Source: Albimonas pacifica (lineage in GTDB: Bacteria > Pseudomonadota > Alphaproteobacteria > Rhodobacterales > Rhodobacteraceae). Taken from it: DNA of 64,000 nucleotides. Location: NCBI RefSeq assembly GCF_900113695.1, contig NZ_FOQH01000005.1, forward strand, positions 248,001-312,000. Reading direction: 5' to 3'. Each line of letters begins with the position of its first letter. Positions within the stretch are counted from its first letter, which is position 1. The notes under the pieces were generated by a model that was not told the origin of the DNA, made no database searches, and worked only from the letters and a program-made list of their open reading frames with translations. The translations under genes were made by a program, and so were the position numbers. Positions 44,402 through 52,683 of the stretch are shown here, in pieces.

Positions 44402-44534
44402 GGGGCGGTCCGGTGGGATCGCGCGATCCGGCGCGCCGTCCGCCGGGCGGGGGCGCCGGCCGCGACCCTCGGTCTCGGTCGCGATCACGAGAACGGGACT
44501 TGTCGCCGGGCCCGCGACCCGGGATTGTCTGCGC

Positions 44535-44996
44535 ATGTTCGCGCTGGCCCGCCTGCTTTCGGTCTGCCTGACGCTGCTCGCGCTGTGGTGCGCGGGCGGC
44601 GGGCCGTCGTTCGCCTCGGCCGGGCGCAGCCTCGAGGCGGACCGCGCCCGGGTCGAGGCGACGGTTCATGCCGGCCACGGCGCGCATGCCGCTCACGGCG
44701 CGCCGGCGCCCGTCGCGCCGGACGAGGCGCCGGCCCCGCACGCCGCCCATGCCGACTGCGCCATGACCGCCAGCCATTGCGCGGCGATCGAGCCGCCGGC
44801 GCCCGCGGCGTTCGTCGCGGCGCAGACGGGGCGCAGCGCGCCGCCCTGCCAGCCCCCGGCCGAGGTGCACGCGCGCAGCCTCGCCGCCGACCCGCCGACC
44901 CGCCGCCTCCGCGAGCCTGATCCCTCACGACGCCGACCCGCGCCCGGCCGCCCGGCCGTGCGCTCCTTCGTGATCGATCGGAGCTTTTCACAATGA
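44535..44996 (+). CDS. His/Ala/Pro-rich exported protein of the copper operon
   Basis: 153 aa. The N-terminus MFALARLLSVCLTLLALWCAGGGPSFA is a likely signal peptide. The mature part has His-rich metal-binding-like stretches (HAGHGAHAAHG; HAAHADCAMTASHCA) and an Arg/Pro-rich tail. It resembles the small DUF2946-type proteins found with copper-resistance genes. The TGA overlaps the cupredoxin ATG (ATGA at 44993-44996), so it is the first gene of the copper operon. Copper binding in the periplasm is inferred from composition and context. Confidence 0.6.
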   Translation: MFALARLLSVCLTLLALWCAGGGPSFASAGRSLEADRARVEATVHAGHGAHAAHGAPAPVAPDEAPAPHAAHADCAMTASHCAAIEPPAPAAFVAAQTGRSAPPCQPPAEVHARSLAADPPTRRLREPDPSRRRPAPGRPAVRSFVIDRSFSQ

Positions 44997-45535
44997 CCGT
45001 CCTGACTTCCGCGCGCGGCCTGGCCGCGGCGCTTCTCCTCGCCTCGGCCGCCCCGGCGCTCGCCGCCGGCGCCCATGGGGGCCACGGGGCCTCGCCCGCC
45101 GGCATGGCCGGCGGCACGCCCGCGCGCACCGTCGAGATCGTGCTCGACGACACCTTCTACGAGCCCGAGAGCGTCGACGTCGCCCCCGGCGAGACGATCC
45201 GCTTCCGCATCCGCAACGCCGGCGCCCTGGCGCACGAGTTCGGGATCGGCACCATGGCCATGCACGAGGCGCACCAGGCCGAGATGCAGATGCTCGCCGA
45301 CCACGGGGTGCTGAAGCCGACCGGCATGGACATGGCCGCGGCCAAGGCGATGCAGGCCTCGATGGGCCACGGCATGCACGACATGTCGAACACGGTGCTG
45401 GTGGCGCCGGGCAAGACCGCCGAGCTGGTGTGGACCTTCCCCGCCCACATGGGCGAGCCGGTCGAGTTCGCCTGCGGCGTGCCCGGCCATGCCGGCGCCG
45501 GCATGGTGGGCATGTTCCACGCCCCCGGCCACTGA
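44993..45535 (+). CDS. Periplasmic cupredoxin (plastocyanin/azurin-like)
   Basis: 180 aa with a Sec signal (residues 1-25, ending ALAAGAHG). The cupredoxin fold is seen as VEIVLDDTFYEPESVDVAPGETIRFRIRNAGALAHEFGI, and the type-1 copper ligands are His81, Cys161, His166 and Met171 (FACGVPGHAGAGM). A Met/His-rich insert lies between (residues 88-130). It may shuttle or scavenge copper, or donate electrons to the downstream multicopper oxidase. It is coupled to the gene before it and followed 97 bp later by copA. Confidence 0.9.
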   Translation: MTVLTSARGLAAALLLASAAPALAAGAHGGHGASPAGMAGGTPARTVEIVLDDTFYEPESVDVAPGETIRFRIRNAGALAHEFGIGTMAMHEAHQAEMQMLADHGVLKPTGMDMAAAKAMQASMGHGMHDMSNTVLVAPGKTAELVWTFPAHMGEPVEFACGVPGHAGAGMVGMFHAPGH

Positions 45536-45632
45536 GGCCCGACCCCGGACGCAGAGCCCCGGACCCCGCGTCCGGGGCCCCGGCGCGGCCGCCTGCGGCC
45601 GCGCCGTCCCCCTCCAGACGAGGATCTTCGCG

Positions 45633-47546
45633 ATGAGCTTCAACGCGACCCTGCGCGCGCTGGCGCTGGCGCCCGTGCTCGGCCTTCCCGCCGCCACGGC
45701 CTTCGCCGGCGACTACGCGCTGACCATCGACCCGGTGCGGGTCGAGACCGCCGACTTCTCCCGCATGGGCGTGGGCTTCAACGGCTCGACCGAGCCCACG
45801 GTGCTGCGCTTCCAGGAGGGGGAGGAGGTGACGATCCGCGTGACCAACAACCTCTCCGAACAGAGCTCGGTGCACTGGCACGGCATCATCCTGCCCCCCG
45901 ACCAGGACGGCGTGCCCGGCATCAGCTTCCCCGGCATCAAGCCGGGCGAGACCTTCACCTACCGCTTCCCCATCGAGCAGGCGGGCACCTACTGGTTCCA
46001 CTCCCACTCCCATTTCCAGGAGCCGGACGGCGCCTACGGGGCGATCGTGATCGAGCCGACGACGCGCGAACCCTACCGCTATGACCGCGACTACGTGGTG
46101 CAGGTGGCCGACGCCCATCCCCACCGGGGCGAGCGGATCTGGCGCAACCTCAAGGCCAGCCCCGACTACTACAACCGCGAGCAGCGCACGCTGATGGACC
46201 TTCTGTCCGACGCCTCCGAGAAGGGGCTGGGGACGGCGCTGGCGGATCGCGCGGCCTGGGGCGACATGCGGATGATGCCCACCGACGTCGAGGACGTGCA
46301 GGGCTTCACGCCCGTGCTCAACGGCAAGGACACGGCCGGCAACTGGACCGGCGTCTTCGAGCCGGGGCAGCGGGTGCGGCTGCGGCTGATCAACAGCTCG
46401 GCGATGACCTTCTTCGACGTGCGCATCCCGGGGCTGAAGATGACCGTGGTCGCCGCCGACGGGCTGGACGTGCAGCCGGTGACGGTGGACGAGCTGCGCC
46501 TCGCGGTGGCCGAGACCTACGACGTGATCGTGCGCCCGACCCGGGCGGAGGCCTATCCGATCCTGTTCGAATCCATGGGCCGCACCGCCATGGTGCGCGG
46601 CACGCTGGCCCCCGAAGGGCAGGTCGGCGCCGCGCCCGAGGTTCCGCCCCTGCGCCCCTCGCCCCTGCTGACCATGGCCGACATGGGCATGATGCACGGC
46701 ATGGACCACGGCGACATGGTCCACGGGAACATGGGCGGCGGGGACATGGGCGGCGGCTCGATGGCCGGCATGGACCACGCCGGCCACGTGATGCCCGACG
46801 GCTCGACCATGGCCGGCGCCGCGCATGACGAGAACGCCTCTTCGGCGGCCGAGAAGGCGATGGGCGACATGACCGACGGCATGGCGGCCGGCGGCGGCGC
46901 CGGGCACGTGATGCCCGACGGCTCGACCATGGCGGGCGACGCGCACGCGGGCCATGCGATGCCCGCAGGCGGCCACGTGATGCCCGACGGGACCACGATG
47001 GCGGGCGCGGCCCATGCCTCGGACCCGTTCTACGCGCCGGGCTCGGGCCTGACGCCGACGGCGGCTGACGGAGGCAAGTTCCTCAGCTACGCGGACCTGA
47101 AGGCCGCCGCCCCCCTCTTCCCCGACCGCGAGGCCACGCGGGAGGTGGAGCTGCGCCTGACCGGCAACATGGAGCGCTACATCTGGTCGATCAACGGCGT
47201 GAAATACGAGGACGCGCCCCCGCTCCGCCTGCAGTACGGCGAGCGGGTCCGCTTCAAGTTCGTCAACGAGACGATGATGACCCACCCCATGCACCTGCAC
47301 GGGATGTGGACGATCCTCGACACCGGTTCGGGCCAGTACGACCCGATCAAGCACACCGTCTCGATCGCGCCGGGGACCACCGTCTACACCGAGACCGAGG
47401 TGGATGCGCCGGGCGAGTGGGCCTTCCACTGCCACCTGTCCTACCACATGGCCGGCGGCATGTTCCGCAAGGTGATCGTCGAGGGCGGGCCGCGGGCCTC
47501 GGCCGCCCCCGCGGCCCCCGCCCATTCGCATTCGCACGGAGGCTGA
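45633..47546 (+). CDS. copA: Copper-resistance multicopper oxidase, CopA family
   Basis: Periplasmic oxidase of Cu(I) and copper sponge, 637 aa with an N-terminal signal ending ATAFA. Copper sites: HWHGIILP and HSHSHFQ near the N-terminal third, HPMHLHGMW and HCHLSYHMAGGM near the C-terminus, together completing the type 1 and trinuclear centres. Residues about 348-468 are a Met/His-rich insert containing three copies of a GHVMPDG(S/T)TMAG unit. The signal appears to be Sec-type rather than the twin-arginine type of many CopA proteins. The start is the ATG at 45633. Confidence 0.93.
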   Translation: MSFNATLRALALAPVLGLPAATAFAGDYALTIDPVRVETADFSRMGVGFNGSTEPTVLRFQEGEEVTIRVTNNLSEQSSVHWHGIILPPDQDGVPGISFPGIKPGETFTYRFPIEQAGTYWFHSHSHFQEPDGAYGAIVIEPTTREPYRYDRDYVVQVADAHPHRGERIWRNLKASPDYYNREQRTLMDLLSDASEKGLGTALADRAAWGDMRMMPTDVEDVQGFTPVLNGKDTAGNWTGVFEPGQRVRLRLINSSAMTFFDVRIPGLKMTVVAADGLDVQPVTVDELRLAVAETYDVIVRPTRAEAYPILFESMGRTAMVRGTLAPEGQVGAAPEVPPLRPSPLLTMADMGMMHGMDHGDMVHGNMGGGDMGGGSMAGMDHAGHVMPDGSTMAGAAHDENASSAAEKAMGDMTDGMAAGGGAGHVMPDGSTMAGDAHAGHAMPAGGHVMPDGTTMAGAAHASDPFYAPGSGLTPTAADGGKFLSYADLKAAAPLFPDREATREVELRLTGNMERYIWSINGVKYEDAPPLRLQYGERVRFKFVNETMMTHPMHLHGMWTILDTGSGQYDPIKHTVSIAPGTTVYTETEVDAPGEWAFHCHLSYHMAGGMFRKVIVEGGPRASAAPAAPAHSHSHGG

Positions 47547-47547
47547 G

Positions 47548-48246
47548 ATGCGCCGCATGACCCTCTCCGCGGCCGTCCCGGCCGCGCTGATCGCCCTCGC
47601 CGGTCCGGCGGCGGCCGAGCCGCTCGCCTGGAACTTCAACGCCGAGCAGTTCGAGTTCCGCACCGGCGACGAGGACCTGCTGGCCTGGAGCGCGGACTTC
47701 ACGGCCGGCTACGACGACCTCAAGGTCCTGATCCGTTCGGAGGCGGAATACGGGCTGGAGGAGAGCGCCTTCGAGAAGCTGGAGACGCAGGCGCGCCTCG
47801 CCACCCCGATCGCCGACTTCTGGGACGCCACCGCGGGGATCATGGTCTCGACCCCCGAGGGGCCGGACCGGGTCTACGGCGTCGTCGGCTTCCACGGCCT
47901 CGCGCCCCAGTGGTTCGAGGTGGATGCGGACGCCTACCTCTCCGACAAGCCGTTCCTGCGGGCGGAGGTGGACTACGAGGCGCTGATCACCAACCGGGTG
48001 ATCCTGACCCCCTCGATCGAGGCGACCCTGCCGCTGGTGGACGACGCCGGCATCGACCGGGGCGGCTTCGCCCCGATCGTCGAGGTCGGCGCGCGGCTGA
48101 GCTACGATCTCGTGGACCGGCTGGTCTCGCCCTACGTGGGCGTCCACTACGAGCGGGCCTTCGGCGAGAGCGGCGACCGCCGCCGCGCCTCGGGCGGCGC
48201 GCGCGACGCGCTGTTCTTCGTGGCCGGAACCAAGATCCTGTTCTGA
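47548..48246 (+). CDS. copB: Copper-resistance outer-membrane protein CopB
   Basis: 232 aa. It has a signal peptide (to about residue 23, GPAAAEP), then a beta-barrel sequence typical of CopB/PcoB: WNFNAEQFEFRTGDEDLLAWSADFTAGYDDLKVLIRSEAEY, FEVDADAYLSDKPFLRAEVDYEALITNRVILTPSIE, ending in ALFFVAGTKILF. The Met-rich N-terminal region seen in other CopB proteins is missing, perhaps offset by the Met-rich copA insert. It starts immediately after the copA stop with GGAGG upstream, and a hairpin terminator follows. Confidence 0.93.
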   Translation: MRRMTLSAAVPAALIALAGPAAAEPLAWNFNAEQFEFRTGDEDLLAWSADFTAGYDDLKVLIRSEAEYGLEESAFEKLETQARLATPIADFWDATAGIMVSTPEGPDRVYGVVGFHGLAPQWFEVDADAYLSDKPFLRAEVDYEALITNRVILTPSIEATLPLVDDAGIDRGGFAPIVEVGARLSYDLVDRLVSPYVGVHYERAFGESGDRRRASGGARDALFFVAGTKILF

Positions 48247-48271
48247 GCCCGGGGCCGCGCCGACGATCCCA

Positions 48272-48296
48272 AGGGCGGCCCTTCCGGGGGCCGCCC
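48272..48296 (+). terminator. Likely terminator of the copper operon
   Basis: GGGCGGCCC (48273-48281) pairs with GGGCCGCCC (48288-48296), 25 bases after copB and followed by GTTCC. The U-tract is weak. Confidence 0.55.
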
Positions 48297-48384
48297 GTTC
48301 CATGTCCCGCTGGCCCCCCGGATGGGGTCCGAGCCGGCCCGAGGACCGTTGCGCCCGCCGCCGGGCTGGGCCACTGGACGGGGC

Positions 48385-49209
48385 ATGAGCCACGACGCCT
48401 GCGAATCCCTCGTCCGAGACAACGACCGCGACCGCTGGGCCACCGCGCGCCTCGCGCCGCCGCCGGCCTCCGCGCGGCTGTTCGCGCTCTACGCCTTCAA
48501 CCTGGAGGTGGCGCGCATCCCCTCGGTGGTCTCCGAGCCGATGCTGGGCGAGATCCGCCTGCAATGGTGGCGCGACGCGCTGGCCGAGATCCACGACGGC
48601 GCCGTCCCGCGCCGCCACGAGGTGGTGGAGCCGCTGGCCGAGGCGATCTCCGCCGCCGCCCTGCCGCGGGACCTGTTCGAGGCGCTGCTCGACGCCCGCT
48701 CCTACGACGCGCACGGGCCCGCGATCGGGGACCGGGCGCTGTTCGACGCCTACGTGGACGGGACCGCGGGGGCGCTGATGCGCCTCGCCGCGCGGATCTG
48801 CGCGGGCGGCGCCATGTCGGAGCCCGACGACAGGGCCGCGCGTCTCGCCGGCTGGGCCGGGGGGGCGGCGGCGCTGATCCGGGCGCTGCCGGCGCTCTAC
48901 GCCCGCGGCGGCGACCCGATCCCGACCGAGGCCGAGCTCGACCGCAACACGCTCGCCGAAGGGGTCACGCCCGAGCCGCTGCGCGAGGCCCTGCGCGGCA
49001 TCGCCGCCGACGGGCTCGCCAAGCTGGCCGAGGCCCGCACCCTGCGCCCCTCGGCCGAGATCCGTCCCGCGCTGCTCGCCGCCTGGCGAGCGGGGGAGAC
49101 GCTGCGCCCCGCCGCCCGCCCGGGCTTCGAGGTGTTCCGCCAGGCGCCGCCGTCGGAATTCGTGCGCCGCGGCGGGCTGCTGCGGCGGGTGTTCTTCGGG
49201 GGTCTCTAG
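48385..49209 (+). CDS. Squalene/phytoene-synthase-family protein, NDUFAF6-like
   Basis: 274 aa. It aligns in pattern with the isoprenoid synthase superfamily (RLFALYAFNLEVARI...EIRLQWWRDAL, GTAGALMRLAARI), but the Asp-rich DxxxD prenyl-diphosphate motifs expected of true phytoene or squalene synthases are not visible (VVSEPMLGE in the first position). This matches the NDUFAF6-like group linked to respiratory complex I assembly. No crt genes are adjacent, which argues against carotenoid synthesis. Confidence 0.8.
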   Translation: MSHDACESLVRDNDRDRWATARLAPPPASARLFALYAFNLEVARIPSVVSEPMLGEIRLQWWRDALAEIHDGAVPRRHEVVEPLAEAISAAALPRDLFEALLDARSYDAHGPAIGDRALFDAYVDGTAGALMRLAARICAGGAMSEPDDRAARLAGWAGGAAALIRALPALYARGGDPIPTEAELDRNTLAEGVTPEPLREALRGIAADGLAKLAEARTLRPSAEIRPALLAAWRAGETLRPAARPGFEVFRQAPPSEFVRRGGLLRRVFFGGL

Positions 49210-49276
49210 CGCGCATCGCTCCGCCGCGGGCTGAAGCCCGCCGTCGGGACGCGCCCAGGGGCCGGGTCGCGGGCGC

Positions 49277-49912
49277 TCAGCGCCGCTGCAGGACGTAGAC
49301 GGTCGCCTGCAGCGCCTGGCCGGGCAGGTGGGGCCCGTGCTCCTTGAACAGCAGGTCCGCGGCGCCGGCGTCGATCACCTCGCGCAGGCGGCCCTCGTAG
49401 CTCTTCTCGGCCAGGGCATGCTCGTTGAGCGTGAACACGAAGCAGCCGCCCCTGGGCACCAGCGACAGCGCCTGGTCGATCAGCTCCGGCGGCGCATGGG
49501 CGGGGCTGAACACCCCCACCGCCGCGAGGTTCGCATAGGCCCCGGGCTCGACGGGCAGGGGCCGCGCCGCGTCGCCCTTCAGCAGCGCCCGATAGACGTC
49601 CTTGCGCGCGGCGACCTCCAGCATCTCGTCGGAGAAGTCGGCCCCGTCGAGCGTGGTGAACCCGACCTCGGCGAAGGCCTCTCCCGAGAGGCCGGTGCCG
49701 CAGCCCACGTCCAGCAGCGGGGCGGAGCGGTCCTCGACGAATTTCGCCAGCGCCCGGGCGCAGCGGCTGGGTCCGGCGTAGCCGTTCGCGGCCAGGTCCG
49801 CGTCGTAGCTGTCGGCCCAGTCGCGGTAGAGCGCCTGGGTCGCCTGGGAGTCCTCGAGCTCGTAGACGGCGTCGGGGAACTCGGTCTCGGCGGTCTTGTA
49901 GGGGTCTGTCAT
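49277..49912 (-). CDS. Class I SAM-dependent methyltransferase
   Basis: 211 aa. The SAM-binding motif LLDVGCGTGLSGEAF (about 67-81), LDGADFSDEMLEVA as motif II, and a conserved early block YRDWADSYDADLAANGYAGP place it with the Williams-Beuren-like (WBSCR27/METTL27) methyltransferases. The substrate is not evident. It is read toward the NDUFAF6-like gene and ends 67 bases from it. It lies downstream of trmFO on the opposite strand. Confidence 0.85.
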   Translation of the reverse strand: MTDPYKTAETEFPDAVYELEDSQATQALYRDWADSYDADLAANGYAGPSRCARALAKFVEDRSAPLLDVGCGTGLSGEAFAEVGFTTLDGADFSDEMLEVAARKDVYRALLKGDAARPLPVEPGAYANLAAVGVFSPAHAPPELIDQALSLVPRGGCFVFTLNEHALAEKSYEGRLREVIDAGAADLLFKEHGPHLPGQALQATVYVLQRR

Positions 49913-49999
49913 GATCTCGCCTCCGCCCCGATCATGGGGCGGATGGGCGAATGCGTCAAATGATGTCGGTATTCGACTATGTTTGGCGAGGTCGGCCGC

Positions 50000-51376
50000 T
50001 CATGCCGCGGCGCGGGCGCCCAGCCAGTCGAGCCAGTGGTCCTTGGCGCGCTCGGCATAGGCGCGGGCGCGGTCGCGCTTGCCCCGGCGGCCGCCCTTCA
50101 GGGGCGCCTCCAGCGGCGGGAACAGGCCGAAGTTCACGTTCATCGGCTGGAAGGTCGAGGCCTCGGCCCCGCTGGTGATGTGGTTCAGCAGCGCCCCGAT
50201 GGCCGTGGTCGGCGGCGGCGCGACGAGCGGCGCGCCCAGCCGCTCGGCCGCGGCCAGGCGGCCGGCGAGCAGGCCCATGGCCGCGCTCTCGACATAGCCC
50301 TCGACGCCGGTCACCTGGCCTGCGAAGCGCAGGCGCGGGTCGGCCTTCAGGCGCATCGCGCCGTCGAGCAGGCGGGGCGAGTTGAGGAAGGTGTTGCGGT
50401 GGATGCCGCCCAGCCGGGCGAAGCGCGCCTCCTCCAGCCCGGGGATCATCCGGAACACCTCGGTCTGGGCGGCGTATTTCATCTTGGTCTGGAAGCCCAC
50501 GATGTTGAACAGCGTGCCCAGCGCGTTCTCCTTGCGAAGCTGCACGATGGCGTGGGGCTTCACAGTCGGGTCGTGGGGGTTGGTCAGGCCGACGGGCTTG
50601 AGGGGGCCGTAGCGCAGGGTCTCGCGGCCGCGCTCGGCCATCACCTCGATCGGCAGGCAGCCCTCGAAATAGGGGGTGCCCTCCCACTCCTTGAACTCGG
50701 TCTTGGGGGCGGCGAGGAGGGCGTCGATGAAGGCCTCGTACTGCTCGCGGCTCATCGGGCAGTTGAGGTAGGCGGTGCGCTCCTCCTCCGTCTCGCCCTT
50801 GTCGTAGCGCGACTGGAACCAGGCTTTCGACAGGTCCACGGACTCGGCGTGCACGATGGGCGCGATGGCGTCGAAGAAAGCGAGCCCGTCGTCGCCGGTC
50901 AGCCCGCGGATCGCGTCGGCGAGCGCCGGCGAGGTCAGGGGGCCGGTCGCGACGATCACCGAATCCCAGTCCGCCGGCGGCAGGCCCGGAACCTCGCCCC
51001 GCTCGATGGTCACCAGCGGGTGGGCCTCCAGCGTCGCGGTGACCTCGGCCGAGAACGCGTCCCGGTCCACCGCCAGCGCGCCGCCCGCGGGCAGGGAGTT
51101 GCGGTCGCCCGCCCCGATGATCAGCCCGCCCGCCTGGCGCATCTCCCAGTGCAGGAGGCCCACGGCGTTGGTCTCGTGATCGTCCGAGCGGAAGGAGTTC
51201 GAGCACACCAGCTCCGCCAGGCCGTCGGTCTGGTGGGCGTCGGTGGGGCGCTCGGGGCGCATCTCGTGCAGCACCACGGGCACGCCCATCGAGGCGGCCT
51301 GCCAGGCGGCCTCGGAGCCGGCCATGCCGCCGCCGATGACGTGGATGGGGGCGATGTCGGAGCGTGTCTGGGTCAT
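50000..51376 (-). CDS. trmFO: Methylenetetrahydrofolate-tRNA-(uracil-5-)-methyltransferase TrmFO
   Basis: Folate/FAD-dependent enzyme making m5U54 in the tRNA T loop. 458 aa. FAD-binding [21 protein letters not shown] at the N-terminus, followed by the family motif [27 protein letters not shown] (about 55-81), [12 protein letters not shown] near 230, and a late [20 protein letters not shown] (about 355-374). Its presence implies folate rather than SAM as methyl source for m5U54. The start is the ATG at 51376; 87 bp separate it from the methyltransferase gene on one side and 78 bp from doxX on the other. Confidence 0.96.
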   Translation of the reverse strand: MTQTRSDIAPIHVIGGGMAGSEAAWQAASMGVPVVLHEMRPERPTDAHQTDGLAELVCSNSFRSDDHETNAVGLLHWEMRQAGGLIIGAGDRNSLPAGGALAVDRDAFSAEVTATLEAHPLVTIERGEVPGLPPADWDSVIVATGPLTSPALADAIRGLTGDDGLAFFDAIAPIVHAESVDLSKAWFQSRYDKGETEEERTAYLNCPMSREQYEAFIDALLAAPKTEFKEWEGTPYFEGCLPIEVMAERGRETLRYGPLKPVGLTNPHDPTVKPHAIVQLRKENALGTLFNIVGFQTKMKYAAQTEVFRMIPGLEEARFARLGGIHRNTFLNSPRLLDGAMRLKADPRLRFAGQVTGVEGYVESAAMGLLAGRLAAAERLGAPLVAPPPTTAIGALLNHITSGAEASTFQPMNVNFGLFPPLEAPLKGGRRGKRDRARAYAERAKDHWLDWLGARAAA

Positions 51377-51454
51377 GGCGCGGGGTCTACACGTCCCGGG
51401 CGGCGCAGGGAAGCGCCCGCGCGACCTTTCCGGCCGCGCGGGCGGACGGCGGTC

Positions 51455-51859
51455 TCAGAGCCCGCCCTTCGACAGCGAGTAGGGCCCCGGGCCCATCGCG
51501 GCCACGAACAGCAGCCCGCCGGCGAGGCCGAGGTTTTTCATGAAGTGGATCGACTGGTTCATCGCCTCCATCCCCTCCATCCCCTGGCCGGGGAGGTAGT
51601 GGTAGAGGATGCCGGCCACCAGCGAGAAGGCCGCCAGCGCCAGCGCCGAGATGCGGGCGAAGAGGCCGAGCGCGACCAGCAGGCCGCCGGCCAGCTCGAC
51701 CACGATGGTCGGCCAGACGAGCACGCCGGGCAGGCCGCCGTACTCGATGTAGGCGGCGGTCCCCGCCGGATCCATCAGCTTGCCGAAGCCCGAGTAGACG
51801 AAGATGAAGGCCAGCAGCACGCGCGCGACGGGCGCGAGCCAGGGGAGGGTGAGAGTCAT
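51455..51859 (-). CDS. DoxX family membrane protein
   Basis: 134 aa with four predicted membrane segments: [61 protein letters not shown] and [15 protein letters not shown]. It matches the DoxX/SURF4-like family (YphA-type), usually implicated in redox or stress physiology. The start is ATG at 51859 with GGGAGGG upstream. It is read in the same direction as trmFO and probably has its own promoter in the divergent 465-bp gap. Confidence 0.88.
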   Translation of the reverse strand: MTLTLPWLAPVARVLLAFIFVYSGFGKLMDPAGTAAYIEYGGLPGVLVWPTIVVELAGGLLVALGLFARISALALAAFSLVAGILYHYLPGQGMEGMEAMNQSIHFMKNLGLAGGLLFVAAMGPGPYSLSKGGL

Positions 51860-52324
51860 GGCGCCAATCCTTTGCGCAGCGCGGCGGCCCGCGTCGGGTC
51901 GCTTTCCGTTGCGGTATCTTGCACCGGCGAAGCCCCGGCGGAAGAGCGCCTGCGCGAAACGATCTATTTCACACCGGCGCGGCGGCCCTTGGCGGGAAAC
52001 GCCGGCGCCGGGGCGTCCCGTCCCCCGATCTCCGAAAAGGCGGCGCTTTCAAGGAGCCGCGACTGGACGTTTTCGCCGAATTCAGGCGGTTCGGCCGTAT
52101 GCGTGAAATATCGGCCGCAATCGTTTGGCGCCGCGGAAAGCGCGCTACCTGACCTCAGTCGCCGCGACTTGAGCCGGCCCGGGGGGCGCGTCCCCCAGGA
52201 CCGGCTGGCGTCGCGGCGCGCCTGGAACGACGAGACACCGGATTTCCCACCGGACCGGGCGCGGCGTCGCGCGCCCGCCGGCGCGCTGCGCGCCGACGCC
52301 GGCGGAACAGAGCGAGAGGCGACC
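51860..52324. other. 465-bp divergent intergenic region (doxX / DUF3309)
   Basis: No RNA or gene was recognised, and frames here lack codon bias. It is somewhat less G+C-rich than its surroundings near 51955-52135 (for example AACGATCTATTTCAC), consistent with promoters for doxX (minus) and the DUF3309 gene (plus). Confidence 0.45.
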
Positions 52325-52480
52325 ATGCTCGGCACTATTCTGATCATCATCCTGATCCTGATCCTCATCGGCGCGCTGCCGCGCTGGGGCTACAGCGCGG
52401 GCTGGGGCTACGGCCCCTCGGGCGGCCTGGGCCTGGTGCTGGTGATCGTGATCATCCTGGTCCTGCTGGGTCACATCTGA
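52325..52480 (+). CDS. DUF3309 family membrane mini-protein
   Basis: 51 aa: two hydrophobic segments (MLGTILIIILILILIGALP and GLGLVLVIVIILVLLGHI) joined by RWGYSAGWGYGPSGG, the exact layout of DUF3309. Such proteins are common in Rhizobiales and Rhodobacterales, often stress-related, with no defined function. The ATG at 52325 follows GAGAGGCGACC. It is monocistronic with a terminator about 85 bases later. Confidence 0.9.
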   Translation: MLGTILIIILILILIGALPRWGYSAGWGYGPSGGLGLVLVIVIILVLLGHI

Positions 52481-52563
52481 CCCGGCGCCGCCGGGCCTGC
52501 ACGCAGGCCCGGCTCGCCAGAGCCGCAAGGCCGGCCGCCGCCCCCCCGAGGGCCTGAACGCAC

Positions 52564-52596
52564 GAACGCCGCCCGACCGCGAGGTCGGGCGGCGTT
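52564..52596. terminator. Intrinsic terminator between the DUF3309 gene and gyrA
   Basis: GAACGCCGCCCGACC-GCG-AGGTCGGGCGGCGTTC is a strong perfect hairpin between convergent genes, followed on the plus strand by CGCCGTTTC. Confidence 0.75.
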
Positions 52597-52683
52597 CCGC
52601 CGTTTCAGGGTCGGGCGCGCCGGGCGGTGGCCCGGCCCCCGGCCCCTGCCGCCGGGATCGGGCCGCGGCCTCGGTCGCCGGCC

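Noticed and set aside
48385-49209. Phytoene or squalene synthase for carotenoid or hopanoid synthesis
   Set aside because: The Asp-rich substrate motifs are not visible and there are no crt or hpn neighbours. The NDUFAF6-like assignment fits better.
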